Positions 54,994 to 64,000 of a stretch of 64,000 bases of DNA are shown piece by piece. The notes under the pieces are model-generated. The model was given only the letters and a program-made list of their open reading frames with translations, made no database searches and was not told the DNA's origin. Origin of the DNA: Rutpela maculata (Eukaryota > Arthropoda > Insecta > Coleoptera > Cerambycidae). Each line of letters opens with the position of its first letter. Within the stretch, counting starts at the first letter, position 1. The position numbers were made by a program, and so were the translations under genes. The stretch is taken from NCBI GenBank assembly GCA_936432065.2, contig OW386287.2, positions 77,503,804 through 77,567,803 of the forward strand. Direction: 5' to 3'.

Positions 54994-56205
54994 ATGGATG
55001 AATCAACGCCTTTCCAGTTTTACGACGAGCCGACATCTGTGATGGACAACGTCTCTAGAGGGTTAGAGAGGCCGTGCGCGGAGGATGTACTGGGTAGTTC
55101 GGGGGTAGGCCCGAGTACCACTGAAGGAGTCATACAGCCCTCTTCAGAACAAGTGTTCGCCCAAATGGCAGCAGGTCTTGCCAAAGCTCTAAGCGAAGCC
55201 ACGCACGAGCATAAGTATCGGTCGAAGCATCCAAATGCGGAATTTCATGGCTTCGAACACGAAGACCCTGAAACCTTCATTCATTATATGGAGGAATTTT
55301 TCGTCCGAGTACGAATTACACAGGATAACGACCGTCTATATAAAATATCAGAACAGCTCAAAGACGATGCCAGGAAATGGTTCGAACAATACCGAACCCT
55401 AATTACCACGTATCCTCTATTCCTCGAGCGGTTCAGAAGCCGTTACGATTCAGGTGAAGTACTCACCGAAGCAGTAGCTAATTTATATGGCAAGAAACAA
55501 GATGCCGAGGAAAATACGTCAGTATTTATTTCCAGGAAGGTATGCCTCTTCAAGAGAATCGATCCGTTTAAGCTGGAGGCGATGAAGGCGGCTACCATCT
55601 TCAATCAGTTGAGACCTGATATGAAAATGCTCCTAAAGCGTGCCGTCTTACTAGATACAAATACACTAGTGACGATGACCGAACAAATGGCCAAAATCAT
55701 GGATGAGAATAAAGAATTCGAGACTCTGCATAATGTCAGAAAAAGCAAGGACCAAGAAGCGTCCACCTCTACCGCTTCAGCTCAAGGGAATCAGCAATCG
55801 AGCAGTAACTGGAGAACGGAACCCTCCGCATTAGCGAAGCCGTCCTCCAGTTCCTTTGGTGCATCTAGGACACCATTCAATGGATCTCAAAGAAGAGATA
55901 ATCCGCCAGCACCAAGGGTGCATTTTGCAAATAATATTTCCTCGCTGCCCAGAGGGGATATACCGAGGAGTACTGGAGACGTAAGGAACTCCCGAGTCCC
56001 GTATCGCCCTTGCAGATATTGCCCAACGGAGCAGTGGCATTTTCATGCGGAATGCCCAAACAATCCCTATCGTAATATGAATACGGGAAACCAAGCGGGG
56101 GTCAGAGGCGATGGCCCAGGCCGAACTGTACCAGCCCCGCCTACCAGGCCCCACCAGGCTCGAAGCGACCCTCGGGGAAGCTCCGAAGCAAGAAGTTTAA
56201 ATTAA
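54994..56205 (+). CDS. gag: Gypsy Gag polyprotein
   Basis: 403 residues from ATG 54994, about 30 nt after the primer site, to TAA 56203-56205. Residues ~60-230 form the capsid-like Retrotrans_gag region (AEFHGFEHEDPETFIHYME, DDARKWFEQYRT, RFRSRYDSGEVLTEAVANLY). Residues ~250-320 are low-complexity, rich in Ser and Pro. A single zinc knuckle follows at about residues 340-360, CRYCPTEQWHFHAEC, of CX2CX5HX4C type, one residue longer than the common CX2CX4HX4C. The frame is intact. Gag would form the cytoplasmic particle and package RNA. The last sense codons form a slippery site for entry into pol. Confidence 0.93.
   Translation: MDESTPFQFYDEPTSVMDNVSRGLERPCAEDVLGSSGVGPSTTEGVIQPSSEQVFAQMAAGLAKALSEATHEHKYRSKHPNAEFHGFEHEDPETFIHYMEEFFVRVRITQDNDRLYKISEQLKDDARKWFEQYRTLITTYPLFLERFRSRYDSGEVLTEAVANLYGKKQDAEENTSVFISRKVCLFKRIDPFKLEAMKAATIFNQLRPDMKMLLKRAVLLDTNTLVTMTEQMAKIMDENKEFETLHNVRKSKDQEASTSTASAQGNQQSSSNWRTEPSALAKPSSSSFGASRTPFNGSQRRDNPPAPRVHFANNISSLPRGDIPRSTGDVRNSRVPYRPCRYCPTEQWHFHAECPNNPYRNMNTGNQAGVRGDGPGRTVPAPPTRPHQARSDPRGSSEARSLN
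56196..56202 (+). promoter_or_regulatory. -1 ribosomal frameshift site (TTTAAAT)
   Basis: T TTA AAT in the gag frame is a canonical X XXY YYZ heptamer, placed immediately before the gag stop TAA (56203). A -1 slip reads TTT AAA into the pol frame, which is open from 56076 through this point to 58807. No stimulatory structure was assessed. Confidence 0.8.
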
Positions 56206-58807
56206 ATAACTTCGATGACCTTCCTGACCTTAATTACCTGTTTAAGGATCAAGAAGTCAACCTATCTCCCCACCGATTCACTCCATTAGGATCTATCAAT
56301 GAAACTAGCGACGCTTTCCCTCTGCCTCGCATTAAGATTATAATTAATAATCGAGCGGTTAACGCTTTATTGGATACAGGTTCGACAAGGAATATTATCC
56401 AACCGAAATTTTTGAACGATATTGATCAGCTTACAGCTCCCCAAACGTTTGTTATGGCTTGTGGCGATGGTTTAGTAGAATCCCTCGGGACTACGACCAT
56501 GAACGTTAATGTACTAGATGTACCCTTTCAGACCACGTTTCAGGTCATTCAAAATTTAAACGAAGAGCTCATTCTGGGAGCCCCGTTTTTATATGCTCAC
56601 AATGTCGTATTCGATTATCAACGTAAATGTGTCTACGTCGGCACTGAAGAGCGAATAACCGTCTTCTGGAATCAAGCGGCACATCAAGCAAAGAAGCAAT
56701 GCCGGCTTCCCGAAGAACTGATCATCGGAAACGATAATTTAAAACCTCTATTCGAGGAATTCGCTGAATTGTTCACCGCGGTGCCTACCCAAGCAACCAC
56801 TGTGACAACTAAACATAAAATAAAAGTTAAAGACGACCGCCCGTTTAATATCAAACCTTATCCTATGTTTCCTACTAAGAAGAAAGTTATGTACGATCAA
56901 ATTGAAGAGATGCTGAAAGCCGGAGTTATAGAACCGAGTACCGCTCAGTACAGTTCGCCTCCCATTATAATAGAAAGGCCCGGCAAGAAGCCTCGCTTCT
57001 GCATTGATTATCGTCACTTAAATGAAGTAACGGAAGACGAAGCATCCGTCTTACCTAAGATATATGAGAGTATAAAGGATCTAGGAAACGCCAACATATT
57101 TACGGTGTTGGACCTCAAGAGCGGATACTGGCAAATCCCTCTTGAGGAGTCGTCAAAAAATTATTCTACGTTTACAACATTGGATGGGGCATCTTACCGA
57201 TTTAACGTGATGCCTTTCGGATTGAAGACCGCTCCATGTACGTTCCAAAAATTTATGGCAAGAGACGTATTGACCGGCTACTTGCATCATTTCTGCAAAG
57301 TATATCTCGATGATATTATCATCTATAGTGAAAACATAAATCAGCATGTAAATCATCTGAGAGCCGTCTTTGAACGTCTGCGTTTACATAATTTAAAGGT
57401 GTCACCGGAAAAATGTGTGGTAGCCACGTCAAGCATAACCTATCTCGGGCATCAAATAAATGCCAACACCACTCAGCCGTTAGAAAAACACATATTACAG
57501 ATACAAAATTATCCGGCCCCTACGACGAGGCGCCAGCTTCAGAGTTTCCTTGGCCTATGTAATTGGGTACGTGAATATATCCCTAATGTAGCAATAATTA
57601 CTAAGCCCTTGACCCGACTACTCTCGAAAGACTGGCGCTTCAAGTGGAATCCGGAAGCCCAAGAAGCTTTTATTTTACTAAAAGAAGTATTGAATCAACC
57701 ACTAGGACTACGCCGGCCCGATTTTAACAAAATGTTCATTTTACAAACCGATGCATCCGTGATAGGATTATCGGCCGTCCTTTATCAGCTAGGGGATAAC
57801 GACCAGAAGCACATCATCTCTTATGCAAGCAATACGCTGTCTCCAACAGAGAGAAATTATCACATAAACGAGTTAGAATGCCTGAGCGTCGTTAACTATA
57901 TAAAGAAATATAAAATTTATTTGGCAGACCATCCTTTCATCGTTAGAACTGACAACAGAGCATTACTATGGCTGAATAAGCATAAAGATGAAAAGACCAA
58001 ATTTACACGATGGTCGTTATTACTTCAAGAATATAGCTTCTCGATAGAGCATTGTCCTGGTAAAGAAAACATACTGGCAGACTATTTGAGCAGAAATCCT
58101 CAAGGCCCGAACGTCGAAGCAGACGACGAAGAGGAGAGAATGTATCCACCAAAATTCTCGTACAAGGAACGAATATCAGTGATTACCACATTGGAATTAA
58201 ACGATCAGGTCAGAGAAGCGCAAACGCACTCCAGAGATATCCAAGACCAAATTGAACGATGGAATACTCTAGTGCGACAAGCAGATAAAACCGAGGCAGA
58301 GGTGAAATTCGTCAATACACGACAAGTGATAGGCGGCACACTTTGGACGAGAGGCGAAAATGTCAAAGAAAAATTATACGTACCAAAACGTATGGTCATG
58401 AGAGTAATATCTCATTTTCACGACCGACCGGAAGTAGGTCACCCCGGCCGCGATGAAACTGTTAGAATCATCTCGGGCCGCTATTATTTTAATAATTTGT
58501 CGAGACTAGTTAACAAATATTTAAATGAGTGCATTATTTGTAATTCCGTAAAAAGCAGACAGTCACAACCAAAGGCTCCTCTCAGAAGCCATGCTCCATC
58601 GCATCCGTTCGAAGTTCTAAGCGTCGATGTAATAGGACCGCTTCAGCGAACCAAAGATGCAGATAACCGATATATATTAATGGTAGAGGATGTATTTAGT
58701 AAGTGGGTCGAAGCCAAGGCGTTCACCCAAGTCAGTGGAAAAACAATAGCACAATTTATCGAAGAGGAACTAGTGGCGAGATATGGCGTTCCGAGGGTCA
58801 TCATTTC
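56196..58807 (+). CDS. pol: Gypsy Pol: protease, RT, RNase H and start of integrase
   Basis: Open in the -1 frame relative to gag, with no ATG needed. The order is: an aspartic protease with LLDTGSTRNI (56364-56400); RT with RPFNIKPYPMFP, FCIDYRHLNEV, FTVLDLKSGYWQIPL, FNVMPFGLKTAPCTFQ and VYLDDIIIYS (YxDD, about 57300); RNase H with LQTDASVIGLSAVLY (57745) and a later ADYLSRNP; then integrase with the HHCC zinc domain (HFHDRPEVGHPGRDE, CIICNSVKS, 58413-58560) and the first catalytic D (SVDVIGPL, 58620). These are the standard Ty3/Gypsy domains in standard order. The frame is intact up to about 58807, where one base is missing. Reading on in this frame leads to a stop at 58911. Confidence 0.93.
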
Positions 58808-59668
58808 GACCAAGGAGGCCACTTCAATTCCGGCTTTTACGATACGTTCTGTACACGTAACAATATTGAGAGATTCTTCACAGCAGCTTACCACCAACAG
58901 GCCAATCCAATAGAAAGGAGGGTGCAAGAAGCTAAGAAGATCTTAAAAACCTTATTATATGGTTCACCCAACGACGAGTGGGATAGACATGTTAGTCAGA
59001 TGGCATATATCTTGAGAACAAGAAAAAACGCCGCTACGGGGCATACGCCCAGTTTCGTAGTACTCGGCTATGAATTACCGCAGATTGGTGATTGGAATAT
59101 GTTCGCTTATAGACAAGAGCGTCGTAATCAAGCGGACGTTCCACGCCTTGAAAGAGTCAAGGAGATTCGTAGAAATCAAACAAATTACCAATGGCGTTAC
59201 GCGCCCAAAGTGGCGGTAACGCCGGTCGTATATAAAGTGGGAGATATGGTAATGACTAAAAGGATCAGGAAGGATCATACCTTCACACCGTCGTGGAGTG
59301 GGCCACACAAGGTTTTAAAGAGATTGTCCGATGAAGTTTACCTCATTCACAAGGGGGTAACTTCGACGAGATTACATGTCGATGCCATCAGGCCGGCACC
59401 TAAGGGAGACCCCGATGTTGAATTGGAAATGTCTGAAGAATCAGAAGATAGTCCGGATGAAACTCATCTTAGTGACGACGCTTCCTCATCAGACAATGAG
59501 ATCGCGCCCAGGTCAGAGCGACGTAGCGATACCACACTAGTTCAAATCAATGTTCCCGTAGGTGCTCAAGATGAGCCGGATGTAATAAGTCGAGACCCCG
59601 ATGATGCTCGAGATGAGCCAGACATAGAAGAGTCGCCTCTAGATATTTCCGAGGTCGACCACGGCTAA
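58808..59668 (+). pseudogene. pol: Integrase C-terminal half and Pol tail, out of frame
   Basis: After a one-base deletion at about 58807 the integrase core continues in another frame. It shows the D-Q-G-G-H-F motif with the second catalytic D, then HQQANPIERR with the catalytic E. The C-terminal region has YKVGDMVMTKRIRKD and SWSGPHKVLKRLSDEVYLI, a GPY/F-type module. The last ~85 residues are acidic and low in complexity (EMSEESEDSPDETHLSDD) and end at TAA 59666. No other break is seen in this part, so the deletion is probably recent, or an assembly error. No chromodomain is recognisable. Confidence 0.88.
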
Positions 59669-60835
59669 TAGCCGTTTTTGCTTTTTTTTTATATTTTTTT
59701 TTCTCAAAATTCTAAGTGGCGATTTTGACCTATATGCGGTCGAATCGAAAATTTAAAGTCTACTCCATGAGCAGACATGGAAAGACGGCGAACCCGACGC
59801 AAGAGCGCGATCCGGTAAGCCTAGCTTCTCAAGAGCGAGAGCCGCCAAGTTCGAGTAATGGACGTAGGCATAAGTACGAATCAGTACGAGTTTCGGAAGC
59901 TGTTTTTCTTATGCAAGAAGACAACTTCTATTTTAATCATTTTAAGTCAACAAAATTAACGTATTCCCCAAATGGAAACTACGAGTTTCAGAAGCCGTTC
60001 TTCGCTCAAGAAGACGCTTCAATTTTTTTTTATACTTTTTTTCACAAGTCGTGATGACCGCACGAGTATCGTAAGCCGATTTAATCTACCTTACGAAGTA
60101 GAAACTACGAGACGAGTTTCAGAAGTCGTTCTTCACTCAAGAAGACGCTTCAATTTTTTTTTATACTTTTTTCACAAAGTAGTGATGACCGCACAAGTAT
60201 CGTAAGCCGATTCAATCTACCTTACGAAGAACCAATTTCTAACCATTATAAGTTAACAAAATTCATGTTAGAAAAATATTTCATTAAAAACAACACATTG
60301 TGTTTGTTAGTCGACGCGTCCCAGTCGACGACTTGCTAAAAAGTCAATCTAGTTGCAGAACTGCATTTTCCATGTGCAGAAATGGAAAGATGACCCAGCC
60401 TGTCGCAAGGGCGCGGCATGGTGAAGTCTGGAACTCAAAGGCGAGGACCGTCCAAGCTGCGGCATGGAGATATAGACAGCCTCTTCTAGAAAGTTCCGAA
60501 GTTAAGCAAGAGCGAGACCAGGGCGAAAAAGCGAGTGCAACGAATTAGTGAGAGTGGACGCTAATCAAAATTGTGCTACGCTTCGCTTCGCTTCGCACCT
60601 CGACGCGGGTGTAATTAAGTTGATAAAAATGTTGTATCAACTTGGCGTATTGTTTAAAAAATGTATTTATTTTTAAGTTAGATAGGCGAATCAGCCGTCT
60701 GCCCCAATTAAGGCCGTTATTTTTAAACATCTGTACCATAGGTCAGACCGTCAAATGAAGGCATACAGACATACAAGTGAATATGGAAATTAAAGGCAAT
60801 CGATGAGTAGAAAAGATTCAACCAAAGGAGGGGAG
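59669..60835 (+). other. Noncoding region between pol and 3' LTR, with internal duplications
   Basis: About 1.17 kb with no env-like frame. It has two copies of a ~130-bp unit (59983-60106 and 60114-60235: AAGAAGACGCTTCAATTTTT, TGATGACCGCAC.AGTATCGT) and a diverged earlier one near 59883. A second duplication joins 59760-59850 and 60367-60455 (CATGGAAAGACG/AATGGAAAGATG, CGCAAGAGCGCG/CGCAAGGGCGCG). CGGTAAGCC at about 59815 could serve as a splice donor. It ends in the polypurine tract. Confidence 0.7.
60822..60835 (+). promoter_or_regulatory. Polypurine tract of the Gypsy element
   Basis: AAAGGAGGGGAG directly precedes the TGTTG of the 3' LTR. Confidence 0.9.
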
Positions 60836-62860
60836 TGTTGTAGAACTCTCCAAAATCGTCCTAAGTTGAAGACATAATCAAAATTCGACTTAGGCAAAAA
60901 TTTCATTTAAAGACATTTTTGGGAGTCTGCAGAGGCGCAGATCAGTCCATAAGGACCGTTTTGGGTTCTATAAGGCGTTGGAAATGACCAGGTGAAAATT
61001 CGAAGAAACACCGAATTTTCACTTAGGAAAAATGTTTTTGGTTCAGAATATGAGAGTAGAAGTATATAATGACAAAGATTTATGAATAATATACTTTTTC
61101 AAAGGTACCATAAATTGGACTTTGAAAAATAATATTTTTGGAAGGGCGTCAAAATTTGGCCCAGGAATCGATTTATCGAAAGTACGCCAAAGTTTCACTT
61201 GTAGACTAATTTTTCAAAACTGCGTTGAAATTTGGCTTGAAGATCGCTTTTTCAAAAGTACGCCAAAATTTCACCCGCAGATTAACTTTTCAAAAGTACC
61301 TTGAAATTTGGCTTGAAAATCGATTTTTCAAAAGTACGCCAAAATTTCACCCGCGGATTAACTTTTCAAAAGTACCTTGAAATTTGGCTTGAAAATCGAT
61401 TTTTCAAAAGTACGCCAAAATTTCACCCGCAGATTAGTTTTTCAAAAGTACCTTGAAATTTGGCTCGAAAATCGATTTTTCAAAAGTACGCTAAAATTGG
61501 TCTTAAAATGGATTTTTCAAAAGTACCACAAAGTCAGTTTAAAAAGTACCACGAAAATATAATTTAAATTATTTTTTATTTTTTATTCCTCAACCAAAGA
61601 CATTGACCTTTGAGGTACGGTCATTGAAAGCCCAATTCTAAAGTATGAGCATAAAATTTTAACGATGCACTGCATCCGAAAGGCAAAATAGAAGATTTTG
61701 TCAAAGCCGGCGTAGTGCCGATAAGCAAAAATTGATAAAAATCAATGCACATGTACAAGGCCGGTTTCTCGCATAGAAAGAGTTTGGATTGACCCAGCGG
61801 CTCGCAATTTGATCGAGCGCGTTGAGTGGTCCAGACAAAGCAATGGTAGAAAAGCCAATAACAGGGCTTTTCAAATGACAAAGTTATAGAGGAAAACGCC
61901 TTGTGCATAAAAATCAAAAAATTCAATTTTGCCTAAAAGTCGCTCGAAGGTGAGACGCTGCCAAATCGATAATATTAATCGACTGTGATAAGGGTTAGTA
62001 AGTCGTGGACTGATCGAACGCCACTCAACTTATGCAGTAATAAGTCCTCGGAATGTGTTTGAGTACGTGAATCTCCACGATACAAGAACTTTAAAGCTAA
62101 GTAGTCTCTAGCGAAACTAAATTCATTTAGTAAAACTTTTTTAAGTTAATTTCAGTCAGCCTTAATTATTCATTTACCCAGAGTCTGAAATGATTCTAAA
62201 AGCTCACATTTTGATTCTGAGAAGGTATGTATGAATCTTTTCTACCTAATCGATCGTTAGCGTGAGCGCTCTCGCTTGTATGGTCTGAAAGTCACTACCT
62301 TGATTGGGGAAGGCACGATTCTTATCTTGAGAATTTTGTATAACCAATTCTGTTAAATAAACGGATTCTTTGAACTAATATTTCTTAATTGATCTTGAGG
62401 CCTGTTGACGGTCTATAATCCCTGGAACTTTCGTATAGAAAACCGGATGTGTCGAGTTAATTCGCATTAACGTTCGACCTTCTGGTTACTTTACGGAGGT
62501 TTGATAGGGATTTTTTTATGCGTTTTTTGAGAAATATATTCCGTTATTAATGGACCAAAACATGATTTTCGCGTACCAAAACTAATCCCTCCGCAGAGAA
62601 ATTCTTCGGTTGGGATTTTTTTATGCAAAAATTCAGGAAATTAAGAGGTGCCTAAACTCCTAACGAGGGAATTCGGGTCCAGAGAGAGCGTAGTTTCCGA
62701 TCTGTGGTAGTGCAGCCTTGGTCCATTACTCGGCTACCGAAGTGCATCTTATCTCGAACCCGCCTGGGAGGTAGAAGAACGGGGTAATACGCGACTGGCG
62801 CCCCCTGAGAAATAAATTGGTGTCGCGTCATTTTGACGCCCGGTAGTGCGTTCTTCTACA
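60836..62860 (+). repeat. 3' LTR of the Gypsy element (2,025 bp)
   Basis: Nearly identical to the 5' LTR. By eye about 11 substitutions are seen, and one 5-bp insertion (CATCTTATCTCGAACC against CATCTCGAACC, near 62748) explains the length difference. AATAAA lies at 62811-62816. Ends TTCTTCTACA, then the ATAG duplication. Confidence 0.95.
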
Positions 62861-62864
62861 ATAG
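62861..62864. repeat. 4-bp target-site duplication of the Gypsy element (right)
   Basis: ATAG, identical to 52920-52923. Confidence 0.85.
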
Positions 62865-62910
62865 GCCCTGGTAGCGGAAATAGGCCGACGTTAAATAGTT
62901 AAAAAAAAAA
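62865..62910 (+). mobile_element. 5S rRNA-derived SINE, 3' part with A-rich tail
   Basis: GCCCTGGTAGCGGAAATAGG, CCGACGTTAAATAG, and a tail of about ten A. The SINE target duplication AACTATTTTTGCA follows. Together with 52587-52923 this gives a SINE of about 380 bp. Confidence 0.75.
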
Positions 62911-62923
62911 AACTATTTTTGCA
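62911..62923. repeat. Right target-site duplication of the 5S-derived SINE
   Basis: AACTATTTTTGCA, the same 13 bases as 52574-52586. Confidence 0.8.
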
Positions 62924-64000
62924 TTTTTGGGGTACGCTCCTGTGCCGCTGTTCTACCGTTTGGCAGCCAAACGGCGCTTTTCATGATCGTCATATTTTAA
63001 TGCTTTCATACAATAATAGTTATATCCGCTTCAAAATAGCGTAAGAAAAATATTCACTGGCTCTTAGACTACAATTTATATCCGTCGTAGGAATTTAAAA
63101 ATTCTACAAAATATCCATTTTGTAAATATAATATATTACTAATAAGTGACATATGGTAGTAATCAAACAACAAAGTTTAATAACGTTATAACGTTAAAAT
63201 GCTGCCCTCTGTTTTTTAGCAATTGGTTTTTATTTTAAAGAAACTTAAATATATTTTTAAGAACTACAAAGTGATATTTTTACAATGTTAACTGAACCAC
63301 TTTTCTTTAAGATTGTTACTGGCTTTTAACGATCCTCTTTCAATCAACATATCCTTAGGTAGCTTTTTAACTCTGTGAGCCGCTATACTTGTGGTTTTGA
63401 TTTTGATTCTTGACCAGGCCTTGCTTATTCCGCTTTGACTATTATTCCACCTTACAGCATTCTAATTACGCGGTCTAATTCCTTTGTCTCAACGGCATAA
63501 CACTACATTTGTAATTTTTTATCTGTCACAATAATAAATTTTGTTTGTTGCTTTGTCATTCCAAAACCAACTTCCGGTTCACCTAATTTTAATTGTTTTT
63601 GCTAACGCTAAGGTGTTACTTCATAACTGACAATCTATACCCATGGAGACGTTCAAAATGAACAGTTATCATTGACATTATAAAATAAATGAGAATTATT
63701 GAAAAATAATGATTATATATTTCACCATGTGAATTCCCGAAATTGAAATTTTACTAGTCCACGTCATTTCCGAAGAATCTAGTTGGATAAGAATAGGAAA
63801 TATAGAGAAAGCATTAGGAGATCAATAGATCTTTGCATATATGTTCCTTTTTGTACACGCTTTTACACAATGACGGGAGAAAGGACAACATAGAACGGTC
63901 GATTGTTCAGGGAAAACCAGATGGCAAGAGGTGAGGAGCACACCCTTCAAAATGTTGGGCCGATGTTGCTGTAGAACCCAGAAAGATCTAAATCGAAAAA
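62924..64000. other. Spacer to the window end, nothing recognised
   Basis: No frame above 60 codons, no RNA gene and no repeat boundary that I can support. Confidence 0.5.

Larger units (their letters stand above)
52924..62860 (+). mobile_element. Ty3/Gypsy LTR retrotransposon, full length, Osvaldo/Ulysses-like
   Basis: 9,937 bp with two LTRs of 2,020 and 2,025 bp, a tRNA-Lys primer site, gag, pol in the -1 frame, a polypurine tract and a 4-bp target duplication. Very long LTRs together with a tRNA-Lys site recall the Osvaldo/Ulysses/Woot group of insect Gypsy elements; this placement is inference. By eye the LTRs differ at about 11 positions plus one 5-bp indel, so the insertion is recent. 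The internal part is GC-richer than the surroundings. Integrase carries one frameshift, so this copy probably cannot move on its own. No env gene was found. Confidence 0.93.

Overview
The window looks like an AT-rich, gene-poor stretch of an arthropod nuclear genome, most likely an insect. The evidence is indirect: errantivirus-type Env remnants, an Osvaldo/Ulysses-like Ty3/Gypsy element primed by tRNA-Lys, a 5S-derived SINE, R4/Dong-like LINEs, short AT-rich introns and many hAT, Tc1/mariner and foldback elements. I see no convincing intact host gene, rRNA or functional tRNA gene. The species cannot be fixed from the sequence alone.

Layout. 1-2 kb: two LINE C-terminal scraps and copies of a dispersed repeat. 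2.0-4.8 kb: a decayed R4/Dong-like LINE on the minus strand whose 5' end abuts a 2.2-kb TTATCA/TTACCA hexanucleotide array (4.8-7.0 kb). 8.4-10.8 kb: a hAT-type element with a perfect 8-bp target duplication, holding a smaller TIR element (with a tRNA-like core) and LINE scraps. 12.4-16.3 kb: dispersed repeats, a LINE 3' tail, a LINE RNase H domain and an orphan arthropod protein fragment. 16.8-18.3 kb: a foldback element built from a palindromic motif. 18.3-22.6 kb: a second R4/Dong-like LINE copy flanked on both sides by (TAA)n, itself inside a foldback element. 24.4-28.3 kb: a long-TIR element containing a Tc1/mariner insertion and one cryptic acidic exon. 29-33.4 kb: tandem dispersed repeats, a Harbinger-like MITE and a long-TIR element with a MITE inside one arm. 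34.7-36.6 kb: a ~170-bp tandem repeat with alternating monomers, interrupted by a second 8-bp-TSD hAT element. 37.3-38.7 kb and 51.1-52.5 kb: two members of one ~1.4-kb foldback family. 39.2-42.3 kb: Penelope-like fragments in opposite orientation around an errantivirus env remnant and its 3' LTR. 42.8-44.6 kb: a broken THAP-domain gene or transposase. 45.9-48.6 kb: two more foldback elements and the second tRNA-like TIR element. 52.6-62.9 kb: a young Ty3/Gypsy element with ~2.02-kb LTRs inserted in a 5S rRNA-derived SINE. 62.9-64 kb: nothing recognised.

How things fit together. Most of the structure is nesting: SINE > Gypsy; foldback > LINE; long-TIR element > Tc1/mariner; long-TIR arm > MITE; satellite > hAT; Penelope > errantivirus LTR. 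The youngest insertion is the Gypsy element: its LTRs differ at about 11 sites in 2 kb, counted by eye. Its Gag-Pol is arranged for -1 frameshifting at a slippery heptamer touching the gag stop, but its integrase is broken by a one-base frameshift. All coordinates were read by eye, and edges of degenerate repeats are approximate.
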